Assembly (NCBI GenBank): GCA_903864375.1
Contig: CAIPFS010000475.1
Span: forward strand, 1 to 8,792
Source of the DNA: an uncultured Verrucomicrobiota bacterium
GTDB lineage: Bacteria > Verrucomicrobiota > Verrucomicrobiia > Limisphaerales > UBA9464
Length of the DNA stretch: 8,792 nt
Direction: 5' to 3'
The position numbers were made by a program, and so were the translations under genes. Below, one piece after another: positions 1 to 7,212 of the stretch; the first letter of the stretch is position 1, and each line of letters opens with the position of its first letter. A model generated the notes under the pieces. It was not told the origin of the DNA and ran no database searches. It worked only from the letters and a program-made list of their open reading frames with translations.

Positions 1-527
1 ACGGCGTTAGTGACCACCTGGGTTTGATTGGTCCGTCCTCCTTCCAAAGCTGTACCGGAAAGAAAAAAAGGCGCCTCCCCCATTCGGAAGGCATCGGTGT
101 CGATTTGTCCGGTCCGATAGTTGTACCGGACGCGATCTCCGCGCCAAACTTGGGGACGCCCCTTGGCATCCACCTTGGAGATGACCACGTCGCCCTGGGC
201 GGTCATGACACCCGCCTCGCGCTCAACCGTTATACGGCGGGCTGTCAGGGTGGCGTCGCGAAACGTGACCAGCACCCCCTTGTCGTAGTTGTAGGTGACC
301 GTTCCCTTGTCCCGATCCCATTCCACCTCTCCCATGCCGTTGGAGGCACGGATCTCGACCTCGTCCGGTTCGGAGGCCGTGGGGACAGAGCCGCTGGGCA
401 CCACCTGGCCCGCAGCGCCTGGAGGCGGCGGCACGGGTATGGAAGGCTTCGATTCGGCAGGCGCGGTCTGCGCCCTCACCGAATTCGCCACCAATAGGGC
501 AGCCAGACCGGCCCAAGTGAACTTCAT
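1..527 (-). CDS. LPS-assembly protein, LptD/LptA (OstA)-like, N-terminal part (cut by the window edge)
   Basis: Probable periplasmic or outer-membrane LPS-transport protein; 175 residues are visible and the C-terminus lies outside the window. Read on the minus strand from ATG at 527, it opens with a signal peptide (Lys-2, hydrophobic core, likely cleavage after Val-Arg-Ala near residue 19). A Pro/Ala/Ser-rich linker follows to about residue 53. After that comes an OstA-type beta-rich repeat region with the usual alternation: 'DATLTARRITVER', then 'MTAQGDVVIS', then 'VWRGDRVRYNYRTGQID' and a following 'FRMGEAPFF'. This fits the N-terminal LptA-like domain of LptD, which in Verrucomicrobia often has this look. 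I cannot see whether a beta-barrel follows, so a stand-alone LptA-like protein is possible. No Shine-Dalgarno sequence precedes the start. It is transcribed divergently from tilS. Confidence 0.68.
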   Translation of the reverse strand, partial: MKFTWAGLAALLVANSVRAQTAPAESKPSIPVPPPPGAAGQVVPSGSVPTASEPDEVEIRASNGMGEVEWDRDKGTVTYNYDKGVLVTFRDATLTARRITVEREAGVMTAQGDVVISKVDAKGRPQVWRGDRVRYNYRTGQIDTDAFRMGEAPFFLSGTALEGGRTNQTQVVTNA

Positions 528-615
528 CCCGGCGCACGCTAATGAATTCCAGCGTCCGGGGCCAAGGGGAACTTCTGCATTCCGCTCGGACGCAGGTCAT
601 CCTATCCTTTCCACC
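528..615. promoter_or_regulatory. Divergent intergenic region between the LptD-like gene and tilS
   Basis: These 88 bp separate two divergently transcribed genes, so promoters for both must lie here or inside the flanking coding sequence. I found no convincing -35/-10 pair in either direction; the best minus-strand candidate (TTGGCC followed by a CATTAG-like box) is weak. The last 20 bases before tilS are pyrimidine-rich and lack a Shine-Dalgarno motif. The assignment rests on gene orientation alone. Confidence 0.35.
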
Positions 616-2010
616 ATGAAGGACTTGGCCGCGATGACACGCGAGTTTGTCCGTTCCCAGCGACTCATCCCCCGGGGCGGACGGGCGATTGTAGCCGTGT
701 CGGGCGGAGTCGATTCGGTGGTCCTCCTCGAGGTCCTGTATCAGGTGGGAAGTGCCCTGGGATTTGAATTGATCGTCGCCCACGTGCATCACGGACTCCG
801 ACCTGAAGCCGACCTGGAGGAGGAATTTGTTCATCAACTCGCCCGGGAGCGACACCTGAAGTTCCGATCCAGCCGCATCGCGGTCGCTCACGAGGCGTCC
901 AAAACTGGTGAATCCTTGGAAATGGCCGGACACCGGCTGCGTCACGCATTTCTGGCCATGATCGCCCTGGAGCAAGAGGCCACCCTGGTGGCGCTGGCGC
1001 ATCACGCCGACGATCAGGCCGAGTTGGTTCTCCTGCGATTGTTGAGAGGGGCCGGGGGGGATGGCATTGGCGGAATGCGGTTTCTGGACCGTTCGCCTTC
1101 GGATGCCCGGGTCGCTTTGTTCCGCCCGTTCCTGGAGGTCAAAAAGGGGGAAATTATCCACTTTGCCCAAGAGCAGGGATTGGAATGGCGGGAGGACGCA
1201 AGCAATGGGTGTCGTGAGATCCTGCGCAATCGGATTCGTCACGAACTACTGCCGGGGCTCGAACGGGATTATCAGCCCGGAATCCGGGGCACGCTGGCGC
1301 GGGCGGCGGCCATCACCGCCGCTGAATCCGAATTGACGGCGAAATTGGGTCGGGACTGGTTGAAGTCACCGGGACGGCGGCGGTTCGAGGGACTTCACGT
1401 GGCCATCCAGCGGGCGGTGGTCCGACAGCAGGCCTGGTCGCTCGGACTGGACCTTGATTTTGAGGCCATCGAGCGATTGCGATCGACGGTCACCCCTGTC
1501 TCCGTCGGGCGGGGCGTGGATTTGATCCGTTCGAAATCGGGGAGGCTGGAACATTGGCACCCCCTGCCCGGGAATGAGGAAAGCGAGACTTCGGTCGATT
1601 GGGGTTCCAATCCGGGGACGATCTCCTGGGGAGGCGCCCGCATGGATTGGTCGATCCGGGCCTGGCCGAAGGGCGCCGAACTGCCAGAACTGGCCGGGGG
1701 AGAACAATGGTTCGATGCGGACCGTGTGGGACCAACGGCCCGGCTTCGCCATTGGCGTCCGGGCGACCGCTTTCAGTCCCTGGGCCTGGGGCAGGCGGCC
1801 CGTCTCCAGAACCTGTTCGTCAATCGAAAGGTTCCGGCTGGGCACAGAAGGGGGTTGGTGGTGGCGGAGACCGCTGGCGGAGAGATCTTTTGGGTGGAAT
1901 CACTCCCCCCGGGTGAGCCGTTCAAAGTGACTTCGGCCACCCGGCGTATTCTGGAATGGAAGTGCCATCGTCCAACGAACCCGGGAAAGGCCGCTTGCGC
2001 ATGGGGTTAG
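616..2010 (+). CDS. tilS: tRNA(Ile)-lysidine synthase TilS
   Basis: Cytoplasmic enzyme of 464 residues that converts C34 of the tRNA-Ile (CAU) anticodon to lysidine using ATP and lysine, switching its identity from Met to Ile. The N-terminal PP-loop ATPase motif SGGVDS is at residues 29-34, preceded by 'RAIVAV'. The family motif HHADDQAE is at 129-136, followed by 'LLRLLRGAG', and 'REDASN' with 'RNRIRHELLP' lies further on. The TilS C-terminal domain is visible from about residue 376 ('RLRHWRPGDRF', then 'LQNLFVNRKVPAGHR'). Length is close to the 430-470 usual for full-size TilS. The frame stays open upstream to 295, but that stretch is antisense to the LptD-like gene, and the alignable protein begins at ATG 616; ATG 634 is the alternative. 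ftsH follows 27 bp downstream, probably in the same transcript. Confidence 0.95.
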   Translation: MKDLAAMTREFVRSQRLIPRGGRAIVAVSGGVDSVVLLEVLYQVGSALGFELIVAHVHHGLRPEADLEEEFVHQLARERHLKFRSSRIAVAHEASKTGESLEMAGHRLRHAFLAMIALEQEATLVALAHHADDQAELVLLRLLRGAGGDGIGGMRFLDRSPSDARVALFRPFLEVKKGEIIHFAQEQGLEWREDASNGCREILRNRIRHELLPGLERDYQPGIRGTLARAAAITAAESELTAKLGRDWLKSPGRRRFEGLHVAIQRAVVRQQAWSLGLDLDFEAIERLRSTVTPVSVGRGVDLIRSKSGRLEHWHPLPGNEESETSVDWGSNPGTISWGGARMDWSIRAWPKGAELPELAGGEQWFDADRVGPTARLRHWRPGDRFQSLGLGQAARLQNLFVNRKVPAGHRRGLVVAETAGGEIFWVESLPPGEPFKVTSATRRILEWKCHRPTNPGKAACAWG

Positions 2011-2037
2011 CGCTGTTAGCTTGCCCTTTGAGTCGCT

Positions 2038-4050
2038 ATGTCAGACGAACCGGATAACAACCGCAGCGGGGGGGGTGGCAACAACAGTTTGCAGACACGC
2101 ACGTGGCTGGTGTGGATCGCCATCGTGACCATCATCCCGTTTTTATTTTTCCTCAACAAGTCGATGGTCAACCAGCCTCGACCGGTGGAAGTCAAATACA
2201 AGGCCCTCTTCGAGCTGGTTCATTCGAACCTGATCGAGAGCGGGGAAATCAGCTTTTCCGAGCAATCCCAGGGAATCCGGCTTGTTTCGGGCAAATACCG
2301 TGAGTTTGACGGGTCCAAGACCAACCTGGTTCCCTTTTTCACCAAGGCGTATCTGACCGAGGAGAATTTGCAGGTGCTTCAGGGCGCCTCCAATCTGACC
2401 GCGGTCGACGGTAACCACATTCTGCGCAACGTCCTGCTGAACCTCCTGCCCTTTGCCTTTCTCGGGTTTCTGGTCTGGTTCTTTTTCATCCGGCAGATCA
2501 AGGCCGCCGGGCGTGGTGCATTGAATTTCGGAAAATCGAAGGCACGGCTGCTCTCGAAGGAGCGGAATAAGACCACATTCAAAGACGTGGCCGGTGTGGA
2601 TGAAGCCAAGGAAGAGGTGTCCGAGCTGGTGGAATTCCTCAAGGACCCCAAGAAATTTCAGCGACTCGGGGGGCGGATTCCCAAGGGCATCCTCATGGTC
2701 GGACCTCCTGGAACGGGAAAAACCCTCCTGGCCAAGGCGATCGCCGGCGAGGCCGATGCCAGCTTCTTCAGCATCAGCGGCTCGGACTTCGTTGAAATGT
2801 TTGTGGGTGTGGGCGCCAGCCGCGTCCGCGACATGTTTGAACAGGCGCGCAAAAACACCCCCTGCCTCATCTTCATTGACGAAATTGATGCCGTGGGACG
2901 CTCCCGGGGTCATGGCATGGGCGGTGGAAATGATGAGCGGGAACAGACCTTGAACGCCTTGCTGGTGGAGATGGACGGCTTTGATACGACGGAAGGCATC
3001 ATCATCATCGCCGCCACCAACCGGCCCGATGTTCTGGATCCGGCGCTGCTGCGTCCGGGCCGTTTCGACCGGCAGGTCACCGTCAATCTGCCCGACGTCC
3101 GCGGCCGCGAGGCGATCCTCAAGGTCCATTCCAAAAACGTCAAATTGTCGTCGGAGGTGGACCTTTCCATCATTGCCCGGGGGACGCCCGGATTTTCAGG
3201 AGCTGAACTGGCCAATTTGTTGAATGAGGCCGCCTTGATTGCTGCCAGCGCCGGAAAGAAATCGGTTGCGATGGCTGAATTGGAAGAAGCGCGGGACAAA
3301 GTGCGTTGGGGCCGCGAACGCCGCAGCCTCGCGATGACCGATCAGGAAAAGCAGGCCACGGCCTGGCACGAAGCCGGTCACGCCTTGGTGAATGTGGTTC
3401 TGGAACATACCCATCCGCTGCACAAGGTGACCATCATTCCGCGGGGACAATCCCTGGGAACCACCATGTGGCTCCCCAAGGAAGACCTGCTGGTCCGGAA
3501 ACGGAAGGAATTGCAGGCCCTGATGGCCGTCACCATGGCTGGACGGATTGCCGAAGAACTGGTCACCCATGATATTTCATCCGGGGCGGCGGGCGACATC
3601 CAGCAAGCCACCGCGATGGCTCGCGCCATGGTTTGCCATTATGGAATGAGCGATCGGCTGGGCATGGTTCAATACGGTGACGCCCAGGAATATGTCTTCA
3701 TGGGGCGCGACATGGGCCGATCCAAGGATTACAGCGAATCCACCGCCCAATTGATCGATGCCGAGGTGAAGCAGATCGTGGACAATGGCTTTGAGACGGC
3801 TCGGAACATCATCCAGCAGCACCGGGACAAGCTTGAAATCATCGCCAAAGCCCTGCTGGAGTATGAGACCCTCGATGGCCGGCAGGTGGAGGAGATCCTC
3901 AAGAGCGGCACCTTTACGCCGCCCCCGGTGAAGCCCGGGGAAATCGACCCTCCCGCCGGCGCGCAAGCCTCCACGCCGATGCCGGAAATCATCAAGCCGC
4001 TTCCTCCGAAACTGCCTGGTTTCGGCACCGCCGCACCGGCAGCGGCCTGA
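2038..4050 (+). CDS. ftsH: ATP-dependent zinc metalloprotease FtsH
   Basis: Membrane-anchored AAA+ protease of 670 residues; FtsH hexamers extract and degrade membrane and regulatory proteins. Order of parts: a short Gly/Asn-rich N-terminus; transmembrane segment at about 22-41; an extracytoplasmic domain of about 90 residues; a second transmembrane segment at about 132-151; then the AAA domain. Walker A GPPGTGKT is at 222-229, Walker B FIDEID at 279-284, and the second-region-of-homology arginines R342 and R345 are in RPGRFDR. The M41 protease domain has zinc site HEAGH at 444-448, with the likely third ligand D520 in 'GAAGDI'. All catalytic residues are present. The tail from about residue 625 is rich in Pro and Ala and probably disordered. 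A run of eight G bases (2068-2075) encodes part of a four-glycine stretch near the N-terminus. There is no Shine-Dalgarno motif before the ATG. An intrinsic terminator follows. Confidence 0.98.
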   Translation: MSDEPDNNRSGGGGNNSLQTRTWLVWIAIVTIIPFLFFLNKSMVNQPRPVEVKYKALFELVHSNLIESGEISFSEQSQGIRLVSGKYREFDGSKTNLVPFFTKAYLTEENLQVLQGASNLTAVDGNHILRNVLLNLLPFAFLGFLVWFFFIRQIKAAGRGALNFGKSKARLLSKERNKTTFKDVAGVDEAKEEVSELVEFLKDPKKFQRLGGRIPKGILMVGPPGTGKTLLAKAIAGEADASFFSISGSDFVEMFVGVGASRVRDMFEQARKNTPCLIFIDEIDAVGRSRGHGMGGGNDEREQTLNALLVEMDGFDTTEGIIIIAATNRPDVLDPALLRPGRFDRQVTVNLPDVRGREAILKVHSKNVKLSSEVDLSIIARGTPGFSGAELANLLNEAALIAASAGKKSVAMAELEEARDKVRWGRERRSLAMTDQEKQATAWHEAGHALVNVVLEHTHPLHKVTIIPRGQSLGTTMWLPKEDLLVRKRKELQALMAVTMAGRIAEELVTHDISSGAAGDIQQATAMARAMVCHYGMSDRLGMVQYGDAQEYVFMGRDMGRSKDYSESTAQLIDAEVKQIVDNGFETARNIIQQHRDKLEIIAKALLEYETLDGRQVEEILKSGTFTPPPVKPGEIDPPAGAQASTPMPEIIKPLPPKLPGFGTAAPAAA

Positions 4051-4080
4051 CCGGCGTTCTCAACTTCTCAATAAATTTCG

Positions 4081-4115
4081 AGCCTGGGATCCAGCAACCC
4101 AGGCTTTTTCTTTTC
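4081..4115 (+). terminator. Rho-independent terminator after ftsH
   Basis: A perfect 8-bp GC-rich stem, AGCCTGGG (4081-4088) pairing with CCCAGGCT (4098-4105), closes a 9-base loop. It is followed directly by a T-rich tail (TTTTCTTTT, broken by one C). It sits 30 bp after the ftsH stop and 33 bp before rpe, so it should end the tilS-ftsH transcript and mark the operon boundary. Confidence 0.88.
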
Positions 4116-4147
4116 AATCAGACGATCCTCCCCAAGCTCATCGCGAC

Positions 4148-4828
4148 ATGGTTATCGCACCTTCCCTCCTGGCATCCGATTTCGGGCGGTTTGCCGCCGA
4201 AGCCGCACGCGCTGATCGTTCGGGTGCCGAATGGCTGCACCTGGACATCATGGACGGCCATTTCGTGCCCAATATTTCCTTCGGTCCCGAAGTGGTCCGG
4301 GCGGTGCGGGGCCACTTCAGCCGGTTTCTGGACGTCCATCTCATGTGCGATCAGCCCGAGATCTTGATTGAACCGTTCGTTCGCGCCGGCTCGGATGGAC
4401 TCACGGTTCACGTCGAACTCCACGAACGGGTCACCCCCCTGCTCTGGAAGATTCGATCCCTCGGTAAGAAGGTGGGCCTGGCCATCAATCCCCCCACCAA
4501 CATCAGCGAGGTCAAACCGTACCTTTCCAAGATCGACCTGCTGCTGATCATGACGGTCAATCCGGGCTTTGGCGGCCAATCCTTCATCGAAGAATGCGTC
4601 CCCAAAGTCCAGCAGGCGGCTCTTTGGCGGCAGCAGGAAGGCCTGCGATATCGCATCGAAGTGGACGGCGGGATCAATGACATCACCGCCCGGGAGTGCG
4701 CCCGGGCGGGTGCCGACACCTTTGTCTCCGGAACGGCACTGTTCAAGCAGGCTCAACTGGGGGCGGCCGTCCGGCGAATGCGCCGCCTGGTGGAGTCGGA
4801 ATCGGGCCGACTTCCCATTCCATGCTAG
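4148..4828 (+). CDS. rpe: Ribulose-phosphate 3-epimerase
   Basis: Cytoplasmic TIM-barrel enzyme of 226 residues that interconverts D-ribulose 5-phosphate and D-xylulose 5-phosphate in the pentose phosphate pathway. The N-terminal signature 'IAPSLLASDF' is at residues 3-12. Metal and catalytic residues are visible: H31 and D33 in 'HLDIMDGHFVPN', H64 in 'DVHLM', and D173 in 'VDGGI'. The phosphate-binding region carries the hallmark 'MTVNPGFGGQSF', and 'GADTFVSGTALF' near the C-terminus is also typical. Length matches the family (about 220-230). The start is the only ATG that gives the conserved N-terminus, and no Shine-Dalgarno motif precedes it. It lies just after the ftsH terminator, so it probably heads a new transcript, though I see no clear promoter in the gap. 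The next gene overlaps its stop codon. Confidence 0.96.
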   Translation: MVIAPSLLASDFGRFAAEAARADRSGAEWLHLDIMDGHFVPNISFGPEVVRAVRGHFSRFLDVHLMCDQPEILIEPFVRAGSDGLTVHVELHERVTPLLWKIRSLGKKVGLAINPPTNISEVKPYLSKIDLLLIMTVNPGFGGQSFIEECVPKVQQAALWRQQEGLRYRIEVDGGINDITARECARAGADTFVSGTALFKQAQLGAAVRRMRRLVESESGRLPIPC

Positions 4829-5745
4829 GGGCGGTCCTGGCGACCCTGCTCTTCGCCACTTCATCCGTCACCGCCCGGCAATCGATTCAGCGGTTGGGAT
4901 CGTCCACCGCCAATTTCCTCCGATTGCTGGTGGCTGCCACCCTGCTCGGTCTGGCCGCCCATTTCTGGGGCGTCGGCTTTCGTGGACCCTGCCTGCCGTG
5001 GTTCCTGCTCAGTGGTGTCATCGGGTACGGAATCTGTGATACGGCTCTGTTCCTGGCGCTACCCCGCCTAGGTGCGAGATTGAGCAGTTTGATGGTTCAA
5101 TGCCTCGCGGTTCCGGTCGCCGCCATCACGGAGTGGCTTTGGCTGGGCGCGCGCATGGGCATCGGAGAAATCCTGGCGAGCCTGACCATTCTGGCGGGTG
5201 TGACCACCGCGCTTCTTCCGGATCGGGGAGGCCCCGGGACCAACGGAGAACATTCCCCCATCCGTCCGGGATTCATGGCCTTCCTATTGGGGGGCATTGC
5301 GGCCGTGGGACAGGGCCTGGGCGCTGTGATCAGCAAACATGGGCAATTACTGTCCTACAAGGCAGGATTTCCCATCGACCCCTTTTCCGTCTCCTACCAA
5401 CGCATTGTGGCCGGGGTCGTGTTTGGTGGAGTGTGGTGGTGGATTCAATCGCGTCGGAACAAGGCGGAGCGTCCATCATCCGTTGCCGTTCGACAGAATC
5501 CGAAGGTGCCGACCGCTGCCTGGGTGCTCATCAACGGTTTGTCCGGCCCCTGCCTGGGGGTCGCCTGCTACCAATGGGCTCTAAAACACGAAGCCACCGG
5601 CGTGGTCTTGTCCGTCACATCACTGACCCCGGTGGCCGTCATCCCGATCTCCCGATGGATCAACGGGGATCGCGCTGGTCGCCGTTCCCTGATCGGCGGA
5701 GCGGTGGCGGTGGCCGGAGTCGTGGTCCTGGCATTGAATCGCTGA
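4822..5745 (+). CDS. DMT-superfamily (EamA-type) membrane transporter
   Basis: Inner-membrane protein of 307 residues with about ten hydrophobic segments arranged as two EamA-like halves (roughly 1-133 and 150-306), the layout of the drug/metabolite transporter superfamily. Features typical of the family are small-residue-rich helices, 'GYGICDTALFLALPRLGA' in the first half, and 'YQWALKHEATGVVLSV' followed by 'LTPVAVIP' in the second. The linker at about 132-148 is hydrophilic. Members export amino acids, nucleotide-sugar precursors or other metabolites; the substrate cannot be read from sequence. I chose ATG 4822 because it starts directly before the first hydrophobic segment. It overlaps the rpe stop by 7 bases (ATGCTAG), suggesting translational coupling. 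An upstream in-frame ATG at 4696 would add 42 hydrophilic residues inside rpe and is unlikely. Confidence 0.88.
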   Translation: MLGAVLATLLFATSSVTARQSIQRLGSSTANFLRLLVAATLLGLAAHFWGVGFRGPCLPWFLLSGVIGYGICDTALFLALPRLGARLSSLMVQCLAVPVAAITEWLWLGARMGIGEILASLTILAGVTTALLPDRGGPGTNGEHSPIRPGFMAFLLGGIAAVGQGLGAVISKHGQLLSYKAGFPIDPFSVSYQRIVAGVVFGGVWWWIQSRRNKAERPSSVAVRQNPKVPTAAWVLINGLSGPCLGVACYQWALKHEATGVVLSVTSLTPVAVIPISRWINGDRAGRRSLIGGAVAVAGVVVLALNR

Positions 5746-5790
5746 GAGAATCTGCTTTCGGAACCCCCGCCGACCCACCAGACTGCTGAC

Positions 5791-6306
5791 ATGCGGCGGC
5801 GGCGGGAAGCCCGGGAGCGGGCAGTTCAATTCCTCTTTCAAAACGACATGAATCCGCCTGAAAATCTTCAGGCGGCTCTGGATCATTTCTGGGACAGTCA
5901 GCGCTTGAGCGCGCTCCAGGAAACCCAGACAGGTCCCACCTATGGCCAGTCCATCGAGTTGCCACCGGCAACCGTCGATGACCTGGCCATGCGGATGTTT
6001 GCCGACACCCTCATTCGGGGAGTGTTGGAACGTCGGGTGGAACTCGACGAAATCATCCGGAAACATGCCCTCAACTGGGACCTGCACCGGATGGCGGTGG
6101 TTGACCGCAACGTCATGCGGCTCGGCATTTACGAGATGCTCTTTCGGGACGACATTCCCCCGGTGGTTTCCATCAACGAAGCGGTCGATATCGCCAAGCG
6201 TTTTTCCACCGAGGAAAGCGGCCGGTTCGTCAATGGCATCCTGGATCGCGTCAAAGCAGAACTCCTGCGCCCGGCCCGAACGGCGCGTGAAGCGGGCGAG
6301 GCCTGA
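5791..6306 (+). CDS. nusB: Transcription antitermination factor NusB
   Basis: RNA-binding factor of 171 residues that, with NusE (ribosomal protein S10), binds boxA RNA and supports antitermination of rRNA operons. The arginine-rich N-terminus 'RRRREARERAVQFLFQ' matches the NusB opening. The C-terminal half carries the family signature: 'VVDRNVMRLGIYEML', then 'SINEAVDIAKRFSTEESG' (from residue 127) and 'RFVNGILD' (145-152). It is longer than the 139-residue E. coli protein because of extra sequence at about residues 35-62 and a short Ala/Arg-rich tail. It lies 45 bp after the transporter and 51 bp before the PHP gene. No Shine-Dalgarno motif is seen before ATG 5791. Confidence 0.95.
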   Translation: MRRRREARERAVQFLFQNDMNPPENLQAALDHFWDSQRLSALQETQTGPTYGQSIELPPATVDDLAMRMFADTLIRGVLERRVELDEIIRKHALNWDLHRMAVVDRNVMRLGIYEMLFRDDIPPVVSINEAVDIAKRFSTEESGRFVNGILDRVKAELLRPARTAREAGEA

Positions 6307-6357
6307 AACCCCATCCTCCGCCAATCCGGAACGTTCAACCTTCCTCTCCCCATCCCC

Positions 6358-7206
6358 GTGTACGCTGACCTCCATCTGCATTCCCATTTTTCAGACGGAA
6401 CCTTCACACCGGAGGAAATCTGCCAGCAGGCACTGAAACATGGCCTGAGCACGGTGGCCCTGACGGACCACGATACGCTGGAAGGCTGGCAGCGAATGGC
6501 CGCCGCCTGCGAACAGGGCGGATTGGAATTTGTTCCCGGCACCGAGTTGACTGCGGAACACAACGGCACCGAGGTTCATATTCTTGGATACTGGATCAAC
6601 GGAAGTTCCCCAGCCCTGGCCTCACGGCTCGCGGGATTCCAGGCCGTTCGGGTCAATCGCATTCGCGATATGGTGCATCGGCTGAATGAACGAGGGGTCC
6701 CGTTGACGGCGGAGACTGTGTTCAAGATTGCCAATTGCCGGGCCCCCGGACGCCCGCATGTCGCTCGCGCCCTGGTTCAGGAGGGCTTTTGCAAGGATTT
6801 CGATGACGCCTTTGACCGGTACCTCAAAAAAGGACGTCCGGCCTGGGTTCCCAAAACACGGATGGAATCCGGTGAAGCCATCCACCTGATCCATGATGCC
6901 GGAGGAGTCGCCGTTCTCGCTCATCCCGGACTCTACAAGAAGGACGAAATGATTCCGGAGATGGCCGCGGAGGGCATCGACGGCATCGAGTGCTGGCACA
7001 CCAAACACAATCCCGATTCCGCCCATCGTTACGAGGGGATGGCCAGTACCTTGGGGTTGGCCGCCACCGGTGGCAGCGATTGTCACGGACTTGCCAAGGG
7101 ACAGCCCCTGATCGGACGAGTCAAGGTTCCCTACCAAAAGGTGGTGTCCCTCAAGGAAAAACGCCGCCCCAGCCGGGAACCCGGGCACTCCGCCAACCAA
7201 AATTGA
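6358..7206 (+). CDS. PHP-domain phosphoesterase, YciV/TrpH family (RNase AM or nucleoside-bisphosphate phosphatase)
   Basis: Cytoplasmic metal-dependent hydrolase of 282 residues. The PHP metal-site residues are all visible: H6 and H8 in 'DLHLHSHFSDGT', D13, D37-H38-D39 in 'LTDHDTLEG', E63 in 'PGTEL', H74 in 'HILGYW', H189 in 'AVLAHPG', and D241 and H243 in 'GSDCHG'. The region 'GRPHVARALVQEGF' followed by 'YLKKGRPAWVP' is characteristic of the YciV/TrpH branch rather than HisK or polymerase PHP domains. Known members are E. coli YciV (RNase AM, a 5'-3' exonuclease trimming rRNA 5' ends) and a 3',5'-nucleoside bisphosphate phosphatase, so the exact substrate is open. The start is GTG at 6358, immediately before the conserved N-terminus, without a Shine-Dalgarno motif. 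Its TGA lies only 6 bp before ftsY and in the same frame. Confidence 0.87.
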   Translation: MYADLHLHSHFSDGTFTPEEICQQALKHGLSTVALTDHDTLEGWQRMAAACEQGGLEFVPGTELTAEHNGTEVHILGYWINGSSPALASRLAGFQAVRVNRIRDMVHRLNERGVPLTAETVFKIANCRAPGRPHVARALVQEGFCKDFDDAFDRYLKKGRPAWVPKTRMESGEAIHLIHDAGGVAVLAHPGLYKKDEMIPEMAAEGIDGIECWHTKHNPDSAHRYEGMASTLGLAATGGSDCHGLAKGQPLIGRVKVPYQKVVSLKEKRRPSREPGHSANQN

Positions 7207-7212
7207 TTTCCC

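Noticed and set aside
295..615. Upstream extension of the tilS reading frame by 107 codons
   Set aside because: It is antisense to the LptD-like gene, has no TilS similarity, and the family's N-terminus begins near ATG 616.
223..1242. Minus-strand ORF of 339 codons
   Set aside because: It lies mostly antisense to tilS and in another frame of the LptD-like gene; its composition (Arg, Gly, His, Gln rich) is that of a GC-rich shadow and shows no domain.
2143..3129. Minus-strand ORF of 328 codons
   Set aside because: Fully antisense to the well-supported ftsH; no recognisable motif.
4696..4821. Earlier ATG for the DMT transporter
   Set aside because: It would overlap rpe by over 130 bases and add a hydrophilic leader that does not fit a transporter beginning with a membrane helix.
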